Source of the DNA: GWE2-40-63 sp050251815
GTDB taxonomy: Bacteria; Bacteroidota; Bacteroidia; Bacteroidales; SZUA-534
Length of the DNA stretch: 64,000 nucleotides
Direction: 5' to 3'
Assembly (NCBI GenBank): GCA_050251815.1
Contig: JBFWMB010000014.1
Location: 1 to 64,000, forward strand
Within the stretch, counting starts at the first letter, position 1. Every line of letters begins with the position of its first letter. The position numbers and the translations under genes are program-made. The notes beneath the pieces were generated by a model, which did not search any database, was not told the DNA's origin, and saw only the letters and a list, made by a program, of their open reading frames with translations. Of this stretch, positions 24,964 through 34,110 are shown in pieces.

Positions 24964-26106
24964 ATGAGCGAAGCTGTTTATCTCGATTACAACGCCACCA
25001 CGCCGGTCGACCCGGAAGTGCTCAACGAAATATTGCCTTACCTGCAAACGCACTTCGGAAATCCCTCAAGTGCATACGCCATGGGGCAGGCGAATAAAGA
25101 GGCCATAAACAAGGCAAGGCAGCAGGTTGCCACACTTATTAATGCCGCACCTGACGAGATTTATTTTACCAGTTGTGCTACCGAGTCAAACAACCTGGCC
25201 ATTCAGGGAGTGGCCCTGGCTAATCGCGATAAAGGAAAGCATATAATCACCTCATCCACCGAGCATCCCGCAGTAATTGAAGTGTGCAAACACCTCGAAA
25301 CGCAGGGTTTCGAAGTTTCTTACCTTCCGGTCGATGCCAACGGACGGGTGCAACCCGAAGTGCTCAACAAGGCTATTCGAACAGATACAATTTTGGTTTC
25401 CATCATGCTGGCCAATAACGAAGTGGGAACCCTTCAACCCATTAAAGAACTGGCAGCCATAGCCCGGCAGCATAAGGTAATATTTCATACCGATGCCGCC
25501 CAGGCCCTGGGCAAAATTGAAACCAACGTGCAGCAGCTTGGGGTCGATTTATTAAGCATTGCCGGACACAAATTGTATGCTCCCAAAGGAATAGGGGCCT
25601 TGTATGTGAAAAAGGGAACCCCCATTAAACCCCTGCTTTACGGAGCCAGTCAGGAAAACGGTTTACGGCCCGGAACCGAAAATGTAGCCTATATGGTAGC
25701 CTTGGGTAAAGCCTGTGAAATTGCTGGCCGCGATTTCACCAGGAATGTAAGTATCATGCGTACCACTAAAGAACGTTTATTCGATGGTTTAAGAAGCCAT
25801 TTGGGGGATAAGCTTACCGTAAACGGAGAATCGGCTTCAACGCTGCCCAATACGCTCAGTGTGGCTTTTAAAGGCGTCGATGCGCATGCCCTGGCTGCTT
25901 CAATCAGCGATGAAGTATTACTGGCAACCGGTTCGGCTTGCCATGCCCATTCCATTGAACCTTCGGCGGTTCTAAAAGCAATGAAGGTAGATGCAGCCAC
26001 GGCTTTATCCACAGTGCGCATCTCCACCGGAAAACACACAACCTTCGAAGATATTGATATGGCGGTTGAGGTAATCGTTAAAAAGGTAAAACTTTTTAAT
26101 CAGTGA
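24964..26106 (+). CDS. Cysteine desulfurase, NifS/IscS family
   Basis: 380 residues, PLP-dependent. YLDYNATTPVDPEV is the family opening. The cofactor is held by His101, Asp177 and the Schiff-base Lys203 (SIAGHKLYAPKG), and Cys326 in ATGSACHAH is the persulfide-forming residue. The short loop after Cys326, without the IscS-type insertion, is nearer to NifS and the small family members. It removes sulfur from cysteine for Fe-S clusters, thionucleosides or cofactors. No IscU, Suf or tRNA thiolase gene is adjacent, so the acceptor is not known. The gene is alone, with a promoter candidate upstream. Confidence 0.92.
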   Translation: MSEAVYLDYNATTPVDPEVLNEILPYLQTHFGNPSSAYAMGQANKEAINKARQQVATLINAAPDEIYFTSCATESNNLAIQGVALANRDKGKHIITSSTEHPAVIEVCKHLETQGFEVSYLPVDANGRVQPEVLNKAIRTDTILVSIMLANNEVGTLQPIKELAAIARQHKVIFHTDAAQALGKIETNVQQLGVDLLSIAGHKLYAPKGIGALYVKKGTPIKPLLYGASQENGLRPGTENVAYMVALGKACEIAGRDFTRNVSIMRTTKERLFDGLRSHLGDKLTVNGESASTLPNTLSVAFKGVDAHALAASISDEVLLATGSACHAHSIEPSAVLKAMKVDAATALSTVRISTGKHTTFEDIDMAVEVIVKKVKLFNQ

Positions 26107-26268
26107 GACTGTAATCTCAGCTAATAAACTCAGTTCCTCAAACTTTGGCGCGCTTATATTTATCGTTCCTTTCAATGTACTTTGTTGGCATGCTAAAAGT
26201 AATTGATTCAGAAAAATATCTCCGGGCAGTAGCCTTGAGGATAATTCATTTAAGAAGTTTGTAGTTTA

Positions 26269-26859
26269 TTATTTAACCGGATGTTTAAAGTGAATAAGTT
26301 TTGTCTGCCCGGTGAAAGTGATTCCCGATTCCAATTGAACTACAGCTTCAAAAACCACATCGTTCGGAACCAAAGAGTAATCGCTCAGTTCCAGTTGAAA
26401 ACCATCGTGCCATTCTTCCCGGATTTGCATAAATTCTTCAAGCCCCAGTAAATTGCTGTTGTATCCGTGAATTGAGAACCACGATGTGGCATTTATCTTT
26501 TCCGGGTTGTTTGGGTTAAAGGCATAAATTTCCAACGTTTTGATTGGGTCAGGGTACAAATAGGTGTCTCCGTCGCAACTTAGTGCAAAAGCGGTCTTAA
26601 ACCGGGGTATGGCCTTTTTCCATGTGGCAGCAATTTGTTTCCATTCAAAATTTACCACAACAGTTAATCCAAAGGCATTTTTATAGACACTGTCGCTTAC
26701 TTCGCTGGGATAAAAACCCGCTGTATTGATTGCAGTAATGGAGACATCAGTGTAAATGTTCTCAAATACTCCGGGATCGGGGCAACGGAAGATGCAACTG
26801 GGTATAAGTTGCAAAAGAAAAACAAGTAGCAAAAGAAAAAAAGATTTCTTCACCATCAT
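26269..26859 (-). CDS. Uncharacterised lipoprotein
   Basis: 196 residues. The signal peptide is very hydrophobic and ends LIPSC, a lipobox. The mature part has no motif I know; it is beta-rich (VVVNFEWKQIA, FQLELSDYSLVPNDVVFEAVVQLESG) and holds CRCP-like Cys residues close to the lipid anchor. It is the last gene of a long minus-strand run and starts 8 bases after the upstream membrane protein, so envelope function and co-transcription are likely. No named family is assigned. Confidence 0.7.
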   Translation of the reverse strand: MMVKKSFFLLLLVFLLQLIPSCIFRCPDPGVFENIYTDVSITAINTAGFYPSEVSDSVYKNAFGLTVVVNFEWKQIAATWKKAIPRFKTAFALSCDGDTYLYPDPIKTLEIYAFNPNNPEKINATSWFSIHGYNSNLLGLEEFMQIREEWHDGFQLELSDYSLVPNDVVFEAVVQLESGITFTGQTKLIHFKHPVK

Positions 26860-26867
26860 TAGTTTTT

Positions 26868-27686
26868 TTAGCCTTGAATAATAGTACCTGTTTCATGGTT
26901 TAGTTCCGAGCCAAACAGGCTGTGGGGAATCGAGAAAATAATAAGGGTAACTAAAGCGGCTATAATAATCCACCGGAAGTTGGCTTGGTTGCGGTTTTTA
27001 TAGGCCGCAAAAATCCAGAAAATAAAAGCTATCAGTGTTTTGTTGTCAGTTAGGTCATAGCCAAAAGGCACTCCGGTCCATAGTTCACCAAAAGCATGCA
27101 GTTGAACCAGGGGACCAAAGATCATTCCTCCAAGTGTTAGCATACCTAAAGTGATAAAAGTATATAGCCGGGCACCAGGGCGACGGGCCAGTGCCAGTAA
27201 TGCAGTAAAATTGGCCAGCAGCATGGCTAAAAATATGGCAATAATATGAGGAATCAGAATAGGATCGGGTACAGCGCCTTTAAAACGAACAATTACATGC
27301 ATGGGCTCTGAGGGGGTGAGTGTTTTACCCGTTTTATAAAAAGTAAGTTTGTATTCAACCTTTCCAGCCGGTGGCTGCATGGGAAGCTGCCCAATTAGCT
27401 GGTCTCCTTTTCGTAACAGCGAATCTTTCTGCCAACTTTCGTTGGTTGGGAAACGCCGGTATTCCAGAAAAGCGTAAATGCTGGAATCGGGCAGGGGAAA
27501 CTCAAGGATAAGGTCGCCGGTGCTTTCGGCACTGCGAACCAGTTTCAGTTCATATTTTTGCCCGCCATCATTCAGACTGATTTTTTTGGGATAGGTGGGG
27601 CCTGTCACCCGCTGATAAATGGCAGCACTTAGCGTTATCAGCAAGGCGATTATCCAAAATAAGGCTGTCATTAGTTGTTTTTTCAT
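26868..27686 (-). CDS. Uncharacterised membrane protein with periplasmic domain
   Basis: 272 residues. One N-terminal transmembrane helix (about 7-25) is followed by an Ig-like soluble part of around 110 residues (YELKLVRSAESTGDLILEFP), then four membrane segments (about 138-160, 168-190, 212-226 and 234-255). No family motif recognised. It lies between a CPBP protease and a lipoprotein with gaps of 4 and 8 bases. The structure suggests an envelope protein whose soluble domain faces the periplasm. Confidence 0.68.
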   Translation of the reverse strand: MKKQLMTALFWIIALLITLSAAIYQRVTGPTYPKKISLNDGGQKYELKLVRSAESTGDLILEFPLPDSSIYAFLEYRRFPTNESWQKDSLLRKGDQLIGQLPMQPPAGKVEYKLTFYKTGKTLTPSEPMHVIVRFKGAVPDPILIPHIIAIFLAMLLANFTALLALARRPGARLYTFITLGMLTLGGMIFGPLVQLHAFGELWTGVPFGYDLTDNKTLIAFIFWIFAAYKNRNQANFRWIIIAALVTLIIFSIPHSLFGSELNHETGTIIQG

Positions 27687-27690
27687 GGTA

Positions 27691-28488
27691 TTATTGATTT
27701 TGAATAAGGTTGCAGTTTTCTTTAAAATAATTTTGTATCCATTTAAATGATGCCCAGCATACTACAAGAGCTATAAGTAGTGAGAAAACATAAAGGGGTC
27801 CACCGCCCAACAGTTCGCTAAAACTGGTGTTGATGTCCTGAAAACGATAGCCCACATAAAAACTGAACGAGTTGTTTACAAAATGAATGAACACACCTGG
27901 CCATACCGATTGAGTTTTCCAATAAATCCATCCGATAAACAAACCGATGATAAAGGCCGGAACAAATTGCCAGGGATTCAAATGGATTACACCAAAAATA
28001 ACAGCCGACCAGATAATGGCTTTTTTTGCCTGATAACGTTGCAACAGCCCTTTCAGAATCAAGCCTCTGAAAATAAATTCTTCCAAAATGGGAGCGGCAA
28101 TTCCTACCGTAAGGTAGCCTTTCAGGTCAAGACTAATCATTCCCGAAAACAAATCTTCGAAGTATTTGGGCATGGGAATTAAACTCACCAGCGCTTCGGT
28201 TAAAAACAAGAGCGAAAGAATGGCAGGCAGTAAAATCAGGTACGCTGAGAATGGCAATTTATTCGTGTCAAGACGATCAATTTGCCAAAGGAAGCGCACT
28301 ACAAAAAAGAAGGATCCAAACGAGAGTAGGTAATTCAACAAAATGGAATAATCACTGATTAAGGGAACAAAACGCACCAGCAAGTTTATGAGCAAGCCTG
28401 AGAGCAGCGTAAGCAAAATGGCAATAAATAAAAGAATTAAGGTTTGCCCAAAGGGCGACATATCTTTGGCATCAAATTGATTTTCCAT
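27691..28488 (-). CDS. CPBP-family intramembrane glutamic protease
   Basis: 265 residues and about seven transmembrane segments. The CPBP signature is complete: EEFIFRG with the paired Glu (motif 1), FGVIHL (motif 2) and FIHFVNNS (motif 3, His and Asn). Enzymes of this type (Abi/CAAX-like) cut membrane-embedded substrates; bacterial roles range from prenyl protein maturation to peptide self-immunity, none of which can be chosen here. The gene begins 9 bases after the M28 peptidase stop and ends 4 bases before the next membrane gene. Confidence 0.85.
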   Translation of the reverse strand: MENQFDAKDMSPFGQTLILLFIAILLTLLSGLLINLLVRFVPLISDYSILLNYLLSFGSFFFVVRFLWQIDRLDTNKLPFSAYLILLPAILSLLFLTEALVSLIPMPKYFEDLFSGMISLDLKGYLTVGIAAPILEEFIFRGLILKGLLQRYQAKKAIIWSAVIFGVIHLNPWQFVPAFIIGLFIGWIYWKTQSVWPGVFIHFVNNSFSFYVGYRFQDINTSFSELLGGGPLYVFSLLIALVVCWASFKWIQNYFKENCNLIQNQ

Positions 28489-28497
28489 TCAAATAAT

Positions 28498-30276
28498 TTA
28501 CAAGAGGATTAAAACTACTTCTTTTTTGTGATTCCGTTCAAACTCAACCACAGCGGTTGTTCCTGTTTTGAGTTTGGCCATCCGGTACATGTAATCGTAA
28601 ATATTGGTAACCGGTTCTCCGTTTATGCTGGTTATTTTATCGCCTTTCAACAAACCGTTTTTGTCGGCAAGTCCTCCGGGACGCACTCCATCAATACCCA
28701 GTCCGTTTTTTTGAACACCGTTCATGTCGGGGATAATACCCAGGGTAATTTTTAAACGGGTTCTTCGTTGACTACCCTGGGGCAGTCCGGTACTTTGAAA
28801 AGTAAGACTGTTGGTGTCGGCAACCAGCGAACCAATCAGGCGGGTGCTGTAATGCAAAAGTTCGGCTTCTTTGCTGGTATCAATTTTATCGATATCATCA
28901 ATCGGAGTATGGTAATCTTCGTGAGCACCGGTACTTAAAAACAAAACAGGAATATCTAGCGCGTAAAACGAAGCATGGTCGCTGGGACCATATCCGTCTG
29001 GATTGGGTGTTACATTAAATGCCGGCTGATGCACGGCAAGCAGCGAATCAAACTCGGTGGCTGTTCCGGTTCCGCCTACTGTAATGCCAATGCTGTCGGC
29101 TTTCATCCGGCCAATCATATCAAAGTTTATCATGACCGAGATTTGCTCTTTGGGAACCGGCAGGTTTTGTGTAAAATATTTGGAGCCTAATATGCCCATT
29201 TCTTCACCATCGAAAGCAACAAAAATCAGGTTCTTTTTCAAGGTATCGCTTTTTGCTGCAAAGTATCCGGCCAGCTCAATAATTCCGGCCACACCCGATG
29301 CATTGTCGTCGGCACCGTTGTGTACAGCTACCGTATCGGGTTGCCGCGACGAAACGCCTTTGCCACCCATTCCCAGATGATCAAAATGGGCTCCAATCAC
29401 TACATATTTGGCATCGGGAACTTTTGAATGAATGGCAAATACCACATTCGAAGCCTGCACCGTATCGTGTATTACATCGGTTTTTGCTGAAACCTGAGTT
29501 TTGGTACGGATAATCACAGGACTTTTTTTGTCCATTATATTTTTTTCAAGAGCTTCGATACGTTCAGTTCCGGCCAGAATTTTATTGGCAACAGCTCTGG
29601 TAATGCTAATCAATGGAATGCCTGCATCGCTCAGGTTTTGATCGTAATTTAATTCCAGTGGTTTATCGGTTTTTGATGTTGACACTCCGTTTACAAAAAG
29701 CACTCCTGCTGCTCCTTTATCCTTGGCCAGTGTTGCTTTTACCCTATCGCTTGCAAAAGGAATAAACGCACTTTCCATGTTTTCAGGTTCCGGATCTTCG
29801 CGTAAAAGCATTACCCATTTACCAGTCACATCAATCATGGCGTAATCGTTCCACTTCAGGTTTTCGTTTTCAATCTCAAAACCGTAGCCGGCAAAAACAA
29901 CCCGGGAACTTAATTCCGCGTTGGCAGAAAAAGCCAGGGGAAGGTAGTCGGTACCCATAATCAGGGTGTCGTTGTTAAGCACCATGTAATTTTTCTCACC
30001 CGCTGAGCATCCCGTGGTAACGGTAAAATGTTGAAATCCCTCATCACAAAGCGGCTTAAGTCCGTAATTGATAAACTGCTGTTGAATGTAGGCACTCGCC
30101 AATCTACCTCCGGCACTTCCGGGTAACCTTCCCTGTAAACTATCTGATGCCAGATAGGCAATGTGCTCATAAATTTCGTCGGCAGATATGGCTGGATTTT
30201 TTTTAATTTTCTGACTGCAAAAAGTTAGCAGTAAAATGCTGCTGAATACAATAACTGTCAAAATAATTTTCTTCAT
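28498..30276 (-). CDS. M28-family metallopeptidase lipoprotein with PA and PDZ domains
   Basis: 592 residues. The signal peptide ends LLTFC, so it is a lipoprotein. A protease-associated (PA) insertion occupies about 95-240. The M28 zinc centre is recognisable in order: VIGAHFDHLG (His), HNGADDNASGVAG (bridging Asp), FDGEEMGILGS (Glu general base and Glu ligand), NFDMIGR (Asp) and PSDHASFY (His). A PDZ domain (about 500-590; GIIPDMNG, GLGIDGVRPGGLADKNGLL) closes the protein and may recognise substrates. Likely a periplasmic or surface aminopeptidase that trims peptides. Operon neighbours are 9 bases on each side. Confidence 0.9.
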   Translation of the reverse strand: MKKIILTVIVFSSILLLTFCSQKIKKNPAISADEIYEHIAYLASDSLQGRLPGSAGGRLASAYIQQQFINYGLKPLCDEGFQHFTVTTGCSAGEKNYMVLNNDTLIMGTDYLPLAFSANAELSSRVVFAGYGFEIENENLKWNDYAMIDVTGKWVMLLREDPEPENMESAFIPFASDRVKATLAKDKGAAGVLFVNGVSTSKTDKPLELNYDQNLSDAGIPLISITRAVANKILAGTERIEALEKNIMDKKSPVIIRTKTQVSAKTDVIHDTVQASNVVFAIHSKVPDAKYVVIGAHFDHLGMGGKGVSSRQPDTVAVHNGADDNASGVAGIIELAGYFAAKSDTLKKNLIFVAFDGEEMGILGSKYFTQNLPVPKEQISVMINFDMIGRMKADSIGITVGGTGTATEFDSLLAVHQPAFNVTPNPDGYGPSDHASFYALDIPVLFLSTGAHEDYHTPIDDIDKIDTSKEAELLHYSTRLIGSLVADTNSLTFQSTGLPQGSQRRTRLKITLGIIPDMNGVQKNGLGIDGVRPGGLADKNGLLKGDKITSINGEPVTNIYDYMYRMAKLKTGTTAVVEFERNHKKEVVLILL

Positions 30277-30285
30277 ATTTTTAGT

Positions 30286-30723
30286 TTAAAAGGTAATTTC
30301 GTTTGGTTTTCGGATAATAAATACCAGATAATCGCCCAGGTAGGTAAACCCGGCTTTTTTATATAAATTCAAAGCTGGCAGGTTGTCACGATGCACTTCG
30401 AGCTTAATCTGCCGGTTCATTTTTTTGGCAAACTCCAGCGATTTCTTTAGTAAAGGTTTCGATAAGCCTTGCTTTTGGTATTCGGGTTTTATACCAAAGT
30501 GATGCAGGTATAGCCGACGGCCATCATTGGTAATCCACGAAGTTCCAATGAGTTCGTTTTCGGGTTCCGTTTTCATCACATACAAAACACCCCCAAGCGC
30601 CAGGGTTTCAGTAATGGTTTGCTGGTTATCACCCCGTGCTGCATTACCTAATCCGGTGCTAATCCACAGGGCTTCCAGCGCTTCATAATCGGAGGACTGA
30701 TAAGTTGTTATGATGTAATTCAA
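30286..30723 (-). CDS. GNAT-family N-acetyltransferase
   Basis: 145 residues. The acetyl-CoA site is seen in LHHFGIKPEYQKQGLSKPL (R/Q-x-x-G-x-G/S variant with QGLS), and the late LEVHRDNLPALNLYKKAGF segment is the classic GNAT motif B. The acceptor is not predictable; GNATs of this size acetylate small amines, antibiotics or N-termini. It lies within the tight envelope operon, 9 bases ahead of the peptidase gene and 12 after the NfeD gene, but has no signal peptide, so it acts in the cytoplasm. Confidence 0.85.
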   Translation of the reverse strand: MNYIITTYQSSDYEALEALWISTGLGNAARGDNQQTITETLALGGVLYVMKTEPENELIGTSWITNDGRRLYLHHFGIKPEYQKQGLSKPLLKKSLEFAKKMNRQIKLEVHRDNLPALNLYKKAGFTYLGDYLVFIIRKPNEITF

Positions 30724-30735
30724 TGCTGTGAAAGT

Positions 30736-32139
30736 TTAAATCTTCATTACGTAAATCTGGCTGGTTTCAAATCGGGTAACCACTACGTTTTGTCCTTTTT
30801 CAATAAACCCAAATTCGGCTTTGGCATCGTAGGTTTCTCCATCAATAATTACTGTTCCTGAGGGGCGCAAACTGTTTTCTGTAATTCCCTGTTTGCCAAT
30901 CAGGTATTTCAGCGATGCATCGACACCTACATAACCTTCGCTGGTAGTTTGTACCGCCTGAAGTGCTATTTTGCTTCCCAGGTAACTCGACTCAAACAGG
31001 CGTTTGCTCAGGTAGAGCGAGGCCAGGAAGGAAACAAAAATGGAACCAATAACCAGGAGCATTGCCTTTAAAAGCAGACTCACAAACAAACCCGATCCTT
31101 CAAAATCGAATTCAAAGGCATCGACCATAGCCAGCGACAAACCAAAAATGGCCAGCACAATGCCTGAAACACCGGCAACTCCAAATCCGGGTATCACAAA
31201 CAATTCTAAAGCAATCAACAGGATTCCCAGAATAAAAACGGCGATTTCCCAATGGGCGGCAATGCCTTCGAGGTAAAGCGGAGCAAAGTATAATATGGCT
31301 GCCAGAATTGCAATACCTAAAGGGAATCCAACGCCCGGGGTTTGTAATTCAAAATAGATGCCGCCAAAAATGGCCATTATAAGCAAGCTTTGAAAAACGG
31401 GGTGCATCAACATGCCGATTAACTGGTCGAGCTGGGTGGGTTTGTATTCTTTTATTACAGCTGGTTTAAGCGCAGCTTCTTCTATTAGTTCCTGAATGTT
31501 ATCCACAATTCCGTCGCAAAAACCAAACTCTGAGGCTTCGAGCGCTGTGAAAGTAATAACTTTACCCGTATCAATTATTCCGGCTACAGCCATGTCGGGG
31601 TCCACCATGGCTTCCGCAATTTTTGGGTCACGTTTCCATCGGTAGGTGGTGTCGTTTCCTGCAATAAGGGTGTCTTTGCCCTGAGCTTCGGCCGTAGCAC
31701 GCATGGTGCTGCGCATATAACTCTGATATTTGTCGGGCATTTGTTCGCCGGTTTGGTTTACAACCGTTGCGGCTCCGATATTTGCTCCGGGGCGCATGTA
31801 AATTTTATCGCAGGCAATCGATATTAATGCTCCGGCCGATGCGGCATTGTTATCGATAAATACATATACCGGAATTTTGCTGTTTAATATTTTGGTGCGA
31901 ATGGAATCGGCGCTAACCACCATGCCGCCATAGGTATTCATCTGAATGATGATTAAATCGGCATTAATACGTTCAGCTTCTTCAAAAGCTTTTTGTGTTT
32001 TTCGCCATAGGGCAGGAGCCACCTCTTCTTTCATGTCGAAAGTTAAAATTACCGTGGTGTCTGTTTTTTGCGCATTAAGCGGTGACAGGAAAGCCAGATT
32101 AATAAGAAATGTCAGTAGAATTAGCATTCGTTTTTGCAT
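30736..32139 (-). CDS. NfeD-family membrane protein with ClpP-like serine protease domain
   Basis: 467 residues. A signal peptide (MQKRMLILLTFLINLAFLSP) leads into a ClpP/SDH-like protease domain (about 28-235), with NTYGGMVVSADSIRTKI and the nucleophile Ser in NNAASAGALIS. A cluster of transmembrane helices follows (about 245-375, including FGGIYFELQTPGVGFPLG), then the NfeD OB-fold domain (about 405-467; GKQGITENSLRPSGTVIIDG). This is the full NfeD1b-type arrangement, which elsewhere works with stomatin/flotillin-like proteins in membrane quality control. No stomatin gene lies within the window. It starts 12 bases after the EI24 gene. Confidence 0.88.
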   Translation of the reverse strand: MQKRMLILLTFLINLAFLSPLNAQKTDTTVILTFDMKEEVAPALWRKTQKAFEEAERINADLIIIQMNTYGGMVVSADSIRTKILNSKIPVYVFIDNNAASAGALISIACDKIYMRPGANIGAATVVNQTGEQMPDKYQSYMRSTMRATAEAQGKDTLIAGNDTTYRWKRDPKIAEAMVDPDMAVAGIIDTGKVITFTALEASEFGFCDGIVDNIQELIEEAALKPAVIKEYKPTQLDQLIGMLMHPVFQSLLIMAIFGGIYFELQTPGVGFPLGIAILAAILYFAPLYLEGIAAHWEIAVFILGILLIALELFVIPGFGVAGVSGIVLAIFGLSLAMVDAFEFDFEGSGLFVSLLLKAMLLVIGSIFVSFLASLYLSKRLFESSYLGSKIALQAVQTTSEGYVGVDASLKYLIGKQGITENSLRPSGTVIIDGETYDAKAEFGFIEKGQNVVVTRFETSQIYVMKI

Positions 32140-32151
32140 AGCTGGAGCAGA

Positions 32152-32979
32152 TTAGTTGGGTGTGATTTGGTAGTTCTTGGTTCGTTCTTTAATTTCAGGG
32201 AGCTCATTCATCGACAATGTGGCACCTACAGTAGCGATAATGGCGGTAAAACCACCTAACATTACCCCGCAAAAAGGAATCAGCAGCGATAAAGAAAAAA
32301 GCGAGCCATTGGCAATGGCCATTCCCCGGTATTTTCGCATCAGTTTTATGCTGTCTTTTACCGGAAGTCTGACGCGTTCGTTGGTGTAATCCATGTAAGA
32401 GAAACCGTAAAAATAGCTTGATACAATAAATATAAACACAGCGCCTGCCGGTGCCGAAATAAAGTTAAGTACAGGAATTAACGAGGCGATAAAAACAAGA
32501 ATTACAATTCCGGTTTCGTAAAACAGGTTTCGTAACGCAATCACCATTCCCCGCCAGATATCGCGCAAAAATTGCCTGAACTGAAAAGGGTAATCGGTTT
32601 TGTTGAGCAGTTGATCAGTACGCTCCGACAGCCAGGCAAAAAGTGGCGAAAGCAGAATTAGAATTACATATCCGCTGAAATAGGCAAAAATGAAAAAGAA
32701 ACCGATTTGTATCAGTATTTTGGCAAATCCGGCTAAGAATCCGGGAAGCATTTGCATGAGTCCGTTTTCAGAATCGGTTTTAACCCATTCATCAATTTTA
32801 AGTCCCAACATATCGCCCAGTGAATCCATTAAGGCAAAACCACTAAAGTAAAGCAAAAGGTTGAGTACAATGGGAACTAAAAAAGTCCACCACAGCCCGT
32901 GGTTAAATATAAAGGGAATGGCTTTAAAGAAATTTTTAAATCCGGTATTAAAACCGGCTATGGGCGATTTTTTCTGCAT
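32152..32979 (-). CDS. EI24/CysZ-like membrane protein
   Basis: The ATG at 32979 is preferred over 33003; the product has 275 residues (MQKKSPIAGFNTGFKNFF...). The IAGFNTGFKNF opening, four to six hydrophobic segments and the SYFYGFSYMDYTNER stretch (about 195) fit the EI24 group, which includes the E. coli sulfate permease CysZ. Transport of sulfate is not implied, since Bacteroidota members have no sulfur genes nearby. It is the first gene of the envelope run that ends at 26269, and about 250 bases without recognisable motifs lie upstream. Confidence 0.78.
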   Translation of the reverse strand: MQKKSPIAGFNTGFKNFFKAIPFIFNHGLWWTFLVPIVLNLLLYFSGFALMDSLGDMLGLKIDEWVKTDSENGLMQMLPGFLAGFAKILIQIGFFFIFAYFSGYVILILLSPLFAWLSERTDQLLNKTDYPFQFRQFLRDIWRGMVIALRNLFYETGIVILVFIASLIPVLNFISAPAGAVFIFIVSSYFYGFSYMDYTNERVRLPVKDSIKLMRKYRGMAIANGSLFSLSLLIPFCGVMLGGFTAIIATVGATLSMNELPEIKERTKNYQITPN

Positions 32980-33230
32980 TGGGTAACAATAAAACAGTTT
33001 CACAATATAAGCCGCACGGCTAATGAATGCTGCAATTTATCGAATTTTAATGAATTTTAAATCCTTTATTTTACTTTGTTGCCTATTGTTTTATTACCGC
33101 TTTTGGTAATGGTTTTAATATCTGTTATTTTTGCTTGCTTTAAAAGTGAGTAATAATAATGCAAAGCGGTTTAGGCGTAATGTTTACCGTTTTTGGGACT
33201 TAGGTTTTATTTTTTTTGATATTTGTTTAA

Positions 33231-33941
33231 ATGAGAGTTACTGGTTTTTCGTTTATTAGAAACGCAATAAAGTTCGATTATCCGGTGGTTGAAGCCATTA
33301 AGTCGGTTTTACCCCTTTGCGACAATTTTGTGGTAGCAGTTGGGAACAGCGAAGATGAAACGCTGGAATTGATAAAAAATATCAGTCCGAAAATTAAAAT
33401 TGTAGAAACAGTGTGGGACGATTCCCTGCGCGAAGGTGGCCGAGTTTTGGCGGTAGAAACCGATAAAGCGTTTCAGGCTATTGATGCCGACAGCGACTGG
33501 TGTTTTTATATTCAGGGCGATGAGGTGATGCACGAGAAATATCTTGATGTGGCAAAAAATGCCATGGAAAAATATAAAGATGATCAGCAGGTTGACGGCT
33601 TGTTGTTTAATTACCTGCACTTTTATGGTTCATACGATTATGTAGGCTCTGCATCGAACTGGTATCCGCATGAGATTCGCGTTGTGCGGAACAATAAAGC
33701 GATTTATTCGTATCGCGATGCCCAGGGCTTTCGGAAAAATGACAATCAAAAACTAAATGTCAAAGCCATCGATGCCTACATTTATCATTATGGCTGGGTA
33801 AAAGACCCGCGAGCCATGCAACGCAAACAGGAAAGTTTTCATAAACTGTGGCACAACGATGAGTGGCTCGATAAGAATGTTGCAAAAGCCGAAGTGTTCG
33901 ACTATTCCCAAATCGATGCGCTAAAAAAAATTCCAGGGTAG
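33231..33941 (+). CDS. GT2-family glycosyltransferase, truncated by a frameshift
   Basis: The 236-residue frame begins RVTGFSFIRNAIKFDYPVVEA and contains the GT-A nucleotide-sugar site (CFYIQGDEVMHEKYL with the D-x-x equivalent). These are hallmarks of a family-2 transferase widespread in Bacteroidota, used for surface polysaccharides. The frame ends early at 33939-33941, just after a run of eight A (33923-33930). Removing one A restores a reading frame that runs on to 34098 with family-typical C-terminal sequence. The gene is therefore probably about 289 codons long and either broken here, phase-variable by slippage or affected by a base-call error. It faces a GT25 gene. Confidence 0.8.
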   Translation: MRVTGFSFIRNAIKFDYPVVEAIKSVLPLCDNFVVAVGNSEDETLELIKNISPKIKIVETVWDDSLREGGRVLAVETDKAFQAIDADSDWCFYIQGDEVMHEKYLDVAKNAMEKYKDDQQVDGLLFNYLHFYGSYDYVGSASNWYPHEIRVVRNNKAIYSYRDAQGFRKNDNQKLNVKAIDAYIYHYGWVKDPRAMQRKQESFHKLWHNDEWLDKNVAKAEVFDYSQIDALKKIPG

Positions 33942-34098
33942 CCATCCACAGGTAATGCATGAACGAATAGCTAAGTTAAACTGGAAATTTGACCACGATA
34001 TTTCAATGAACCGCATTTCTACGAAAGATAAATTTAAACGACTGGTAAAAAATCTATTTGGAGTGACTATTGGGTATAAAAACTACCGGATTATTTAA
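33924..34098 (+). pseudogene. Out-of-frame 3' part of the GT2 glycosyltransferase
   Basis: In the frame reached by losing one A of the 33923-33930 run the text reads FQGSHPQVMHERIAKLNWKF and continues through an alpha-helical, Lys-rich end to GYKNYRII and a TAA at 34096-34098. The HPxVM-ERI and W-F-D pattern is the normal C-terminus of this transferase family. No start codon or RBS of its own is needed; it is a fragment of the preceding gene. Confidence 0.75.
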
Positions 34099-34110
34099 AC
34101 CAAACACCAT

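Noticed and set aside
33093..33110. ATTACC/GGTAAT hairpin ahead of the GT2 gene
   Set aside because: Only 6 bp and AT-rich, with neither a T-tract nor a matching site; cannot be distinguished from chance.
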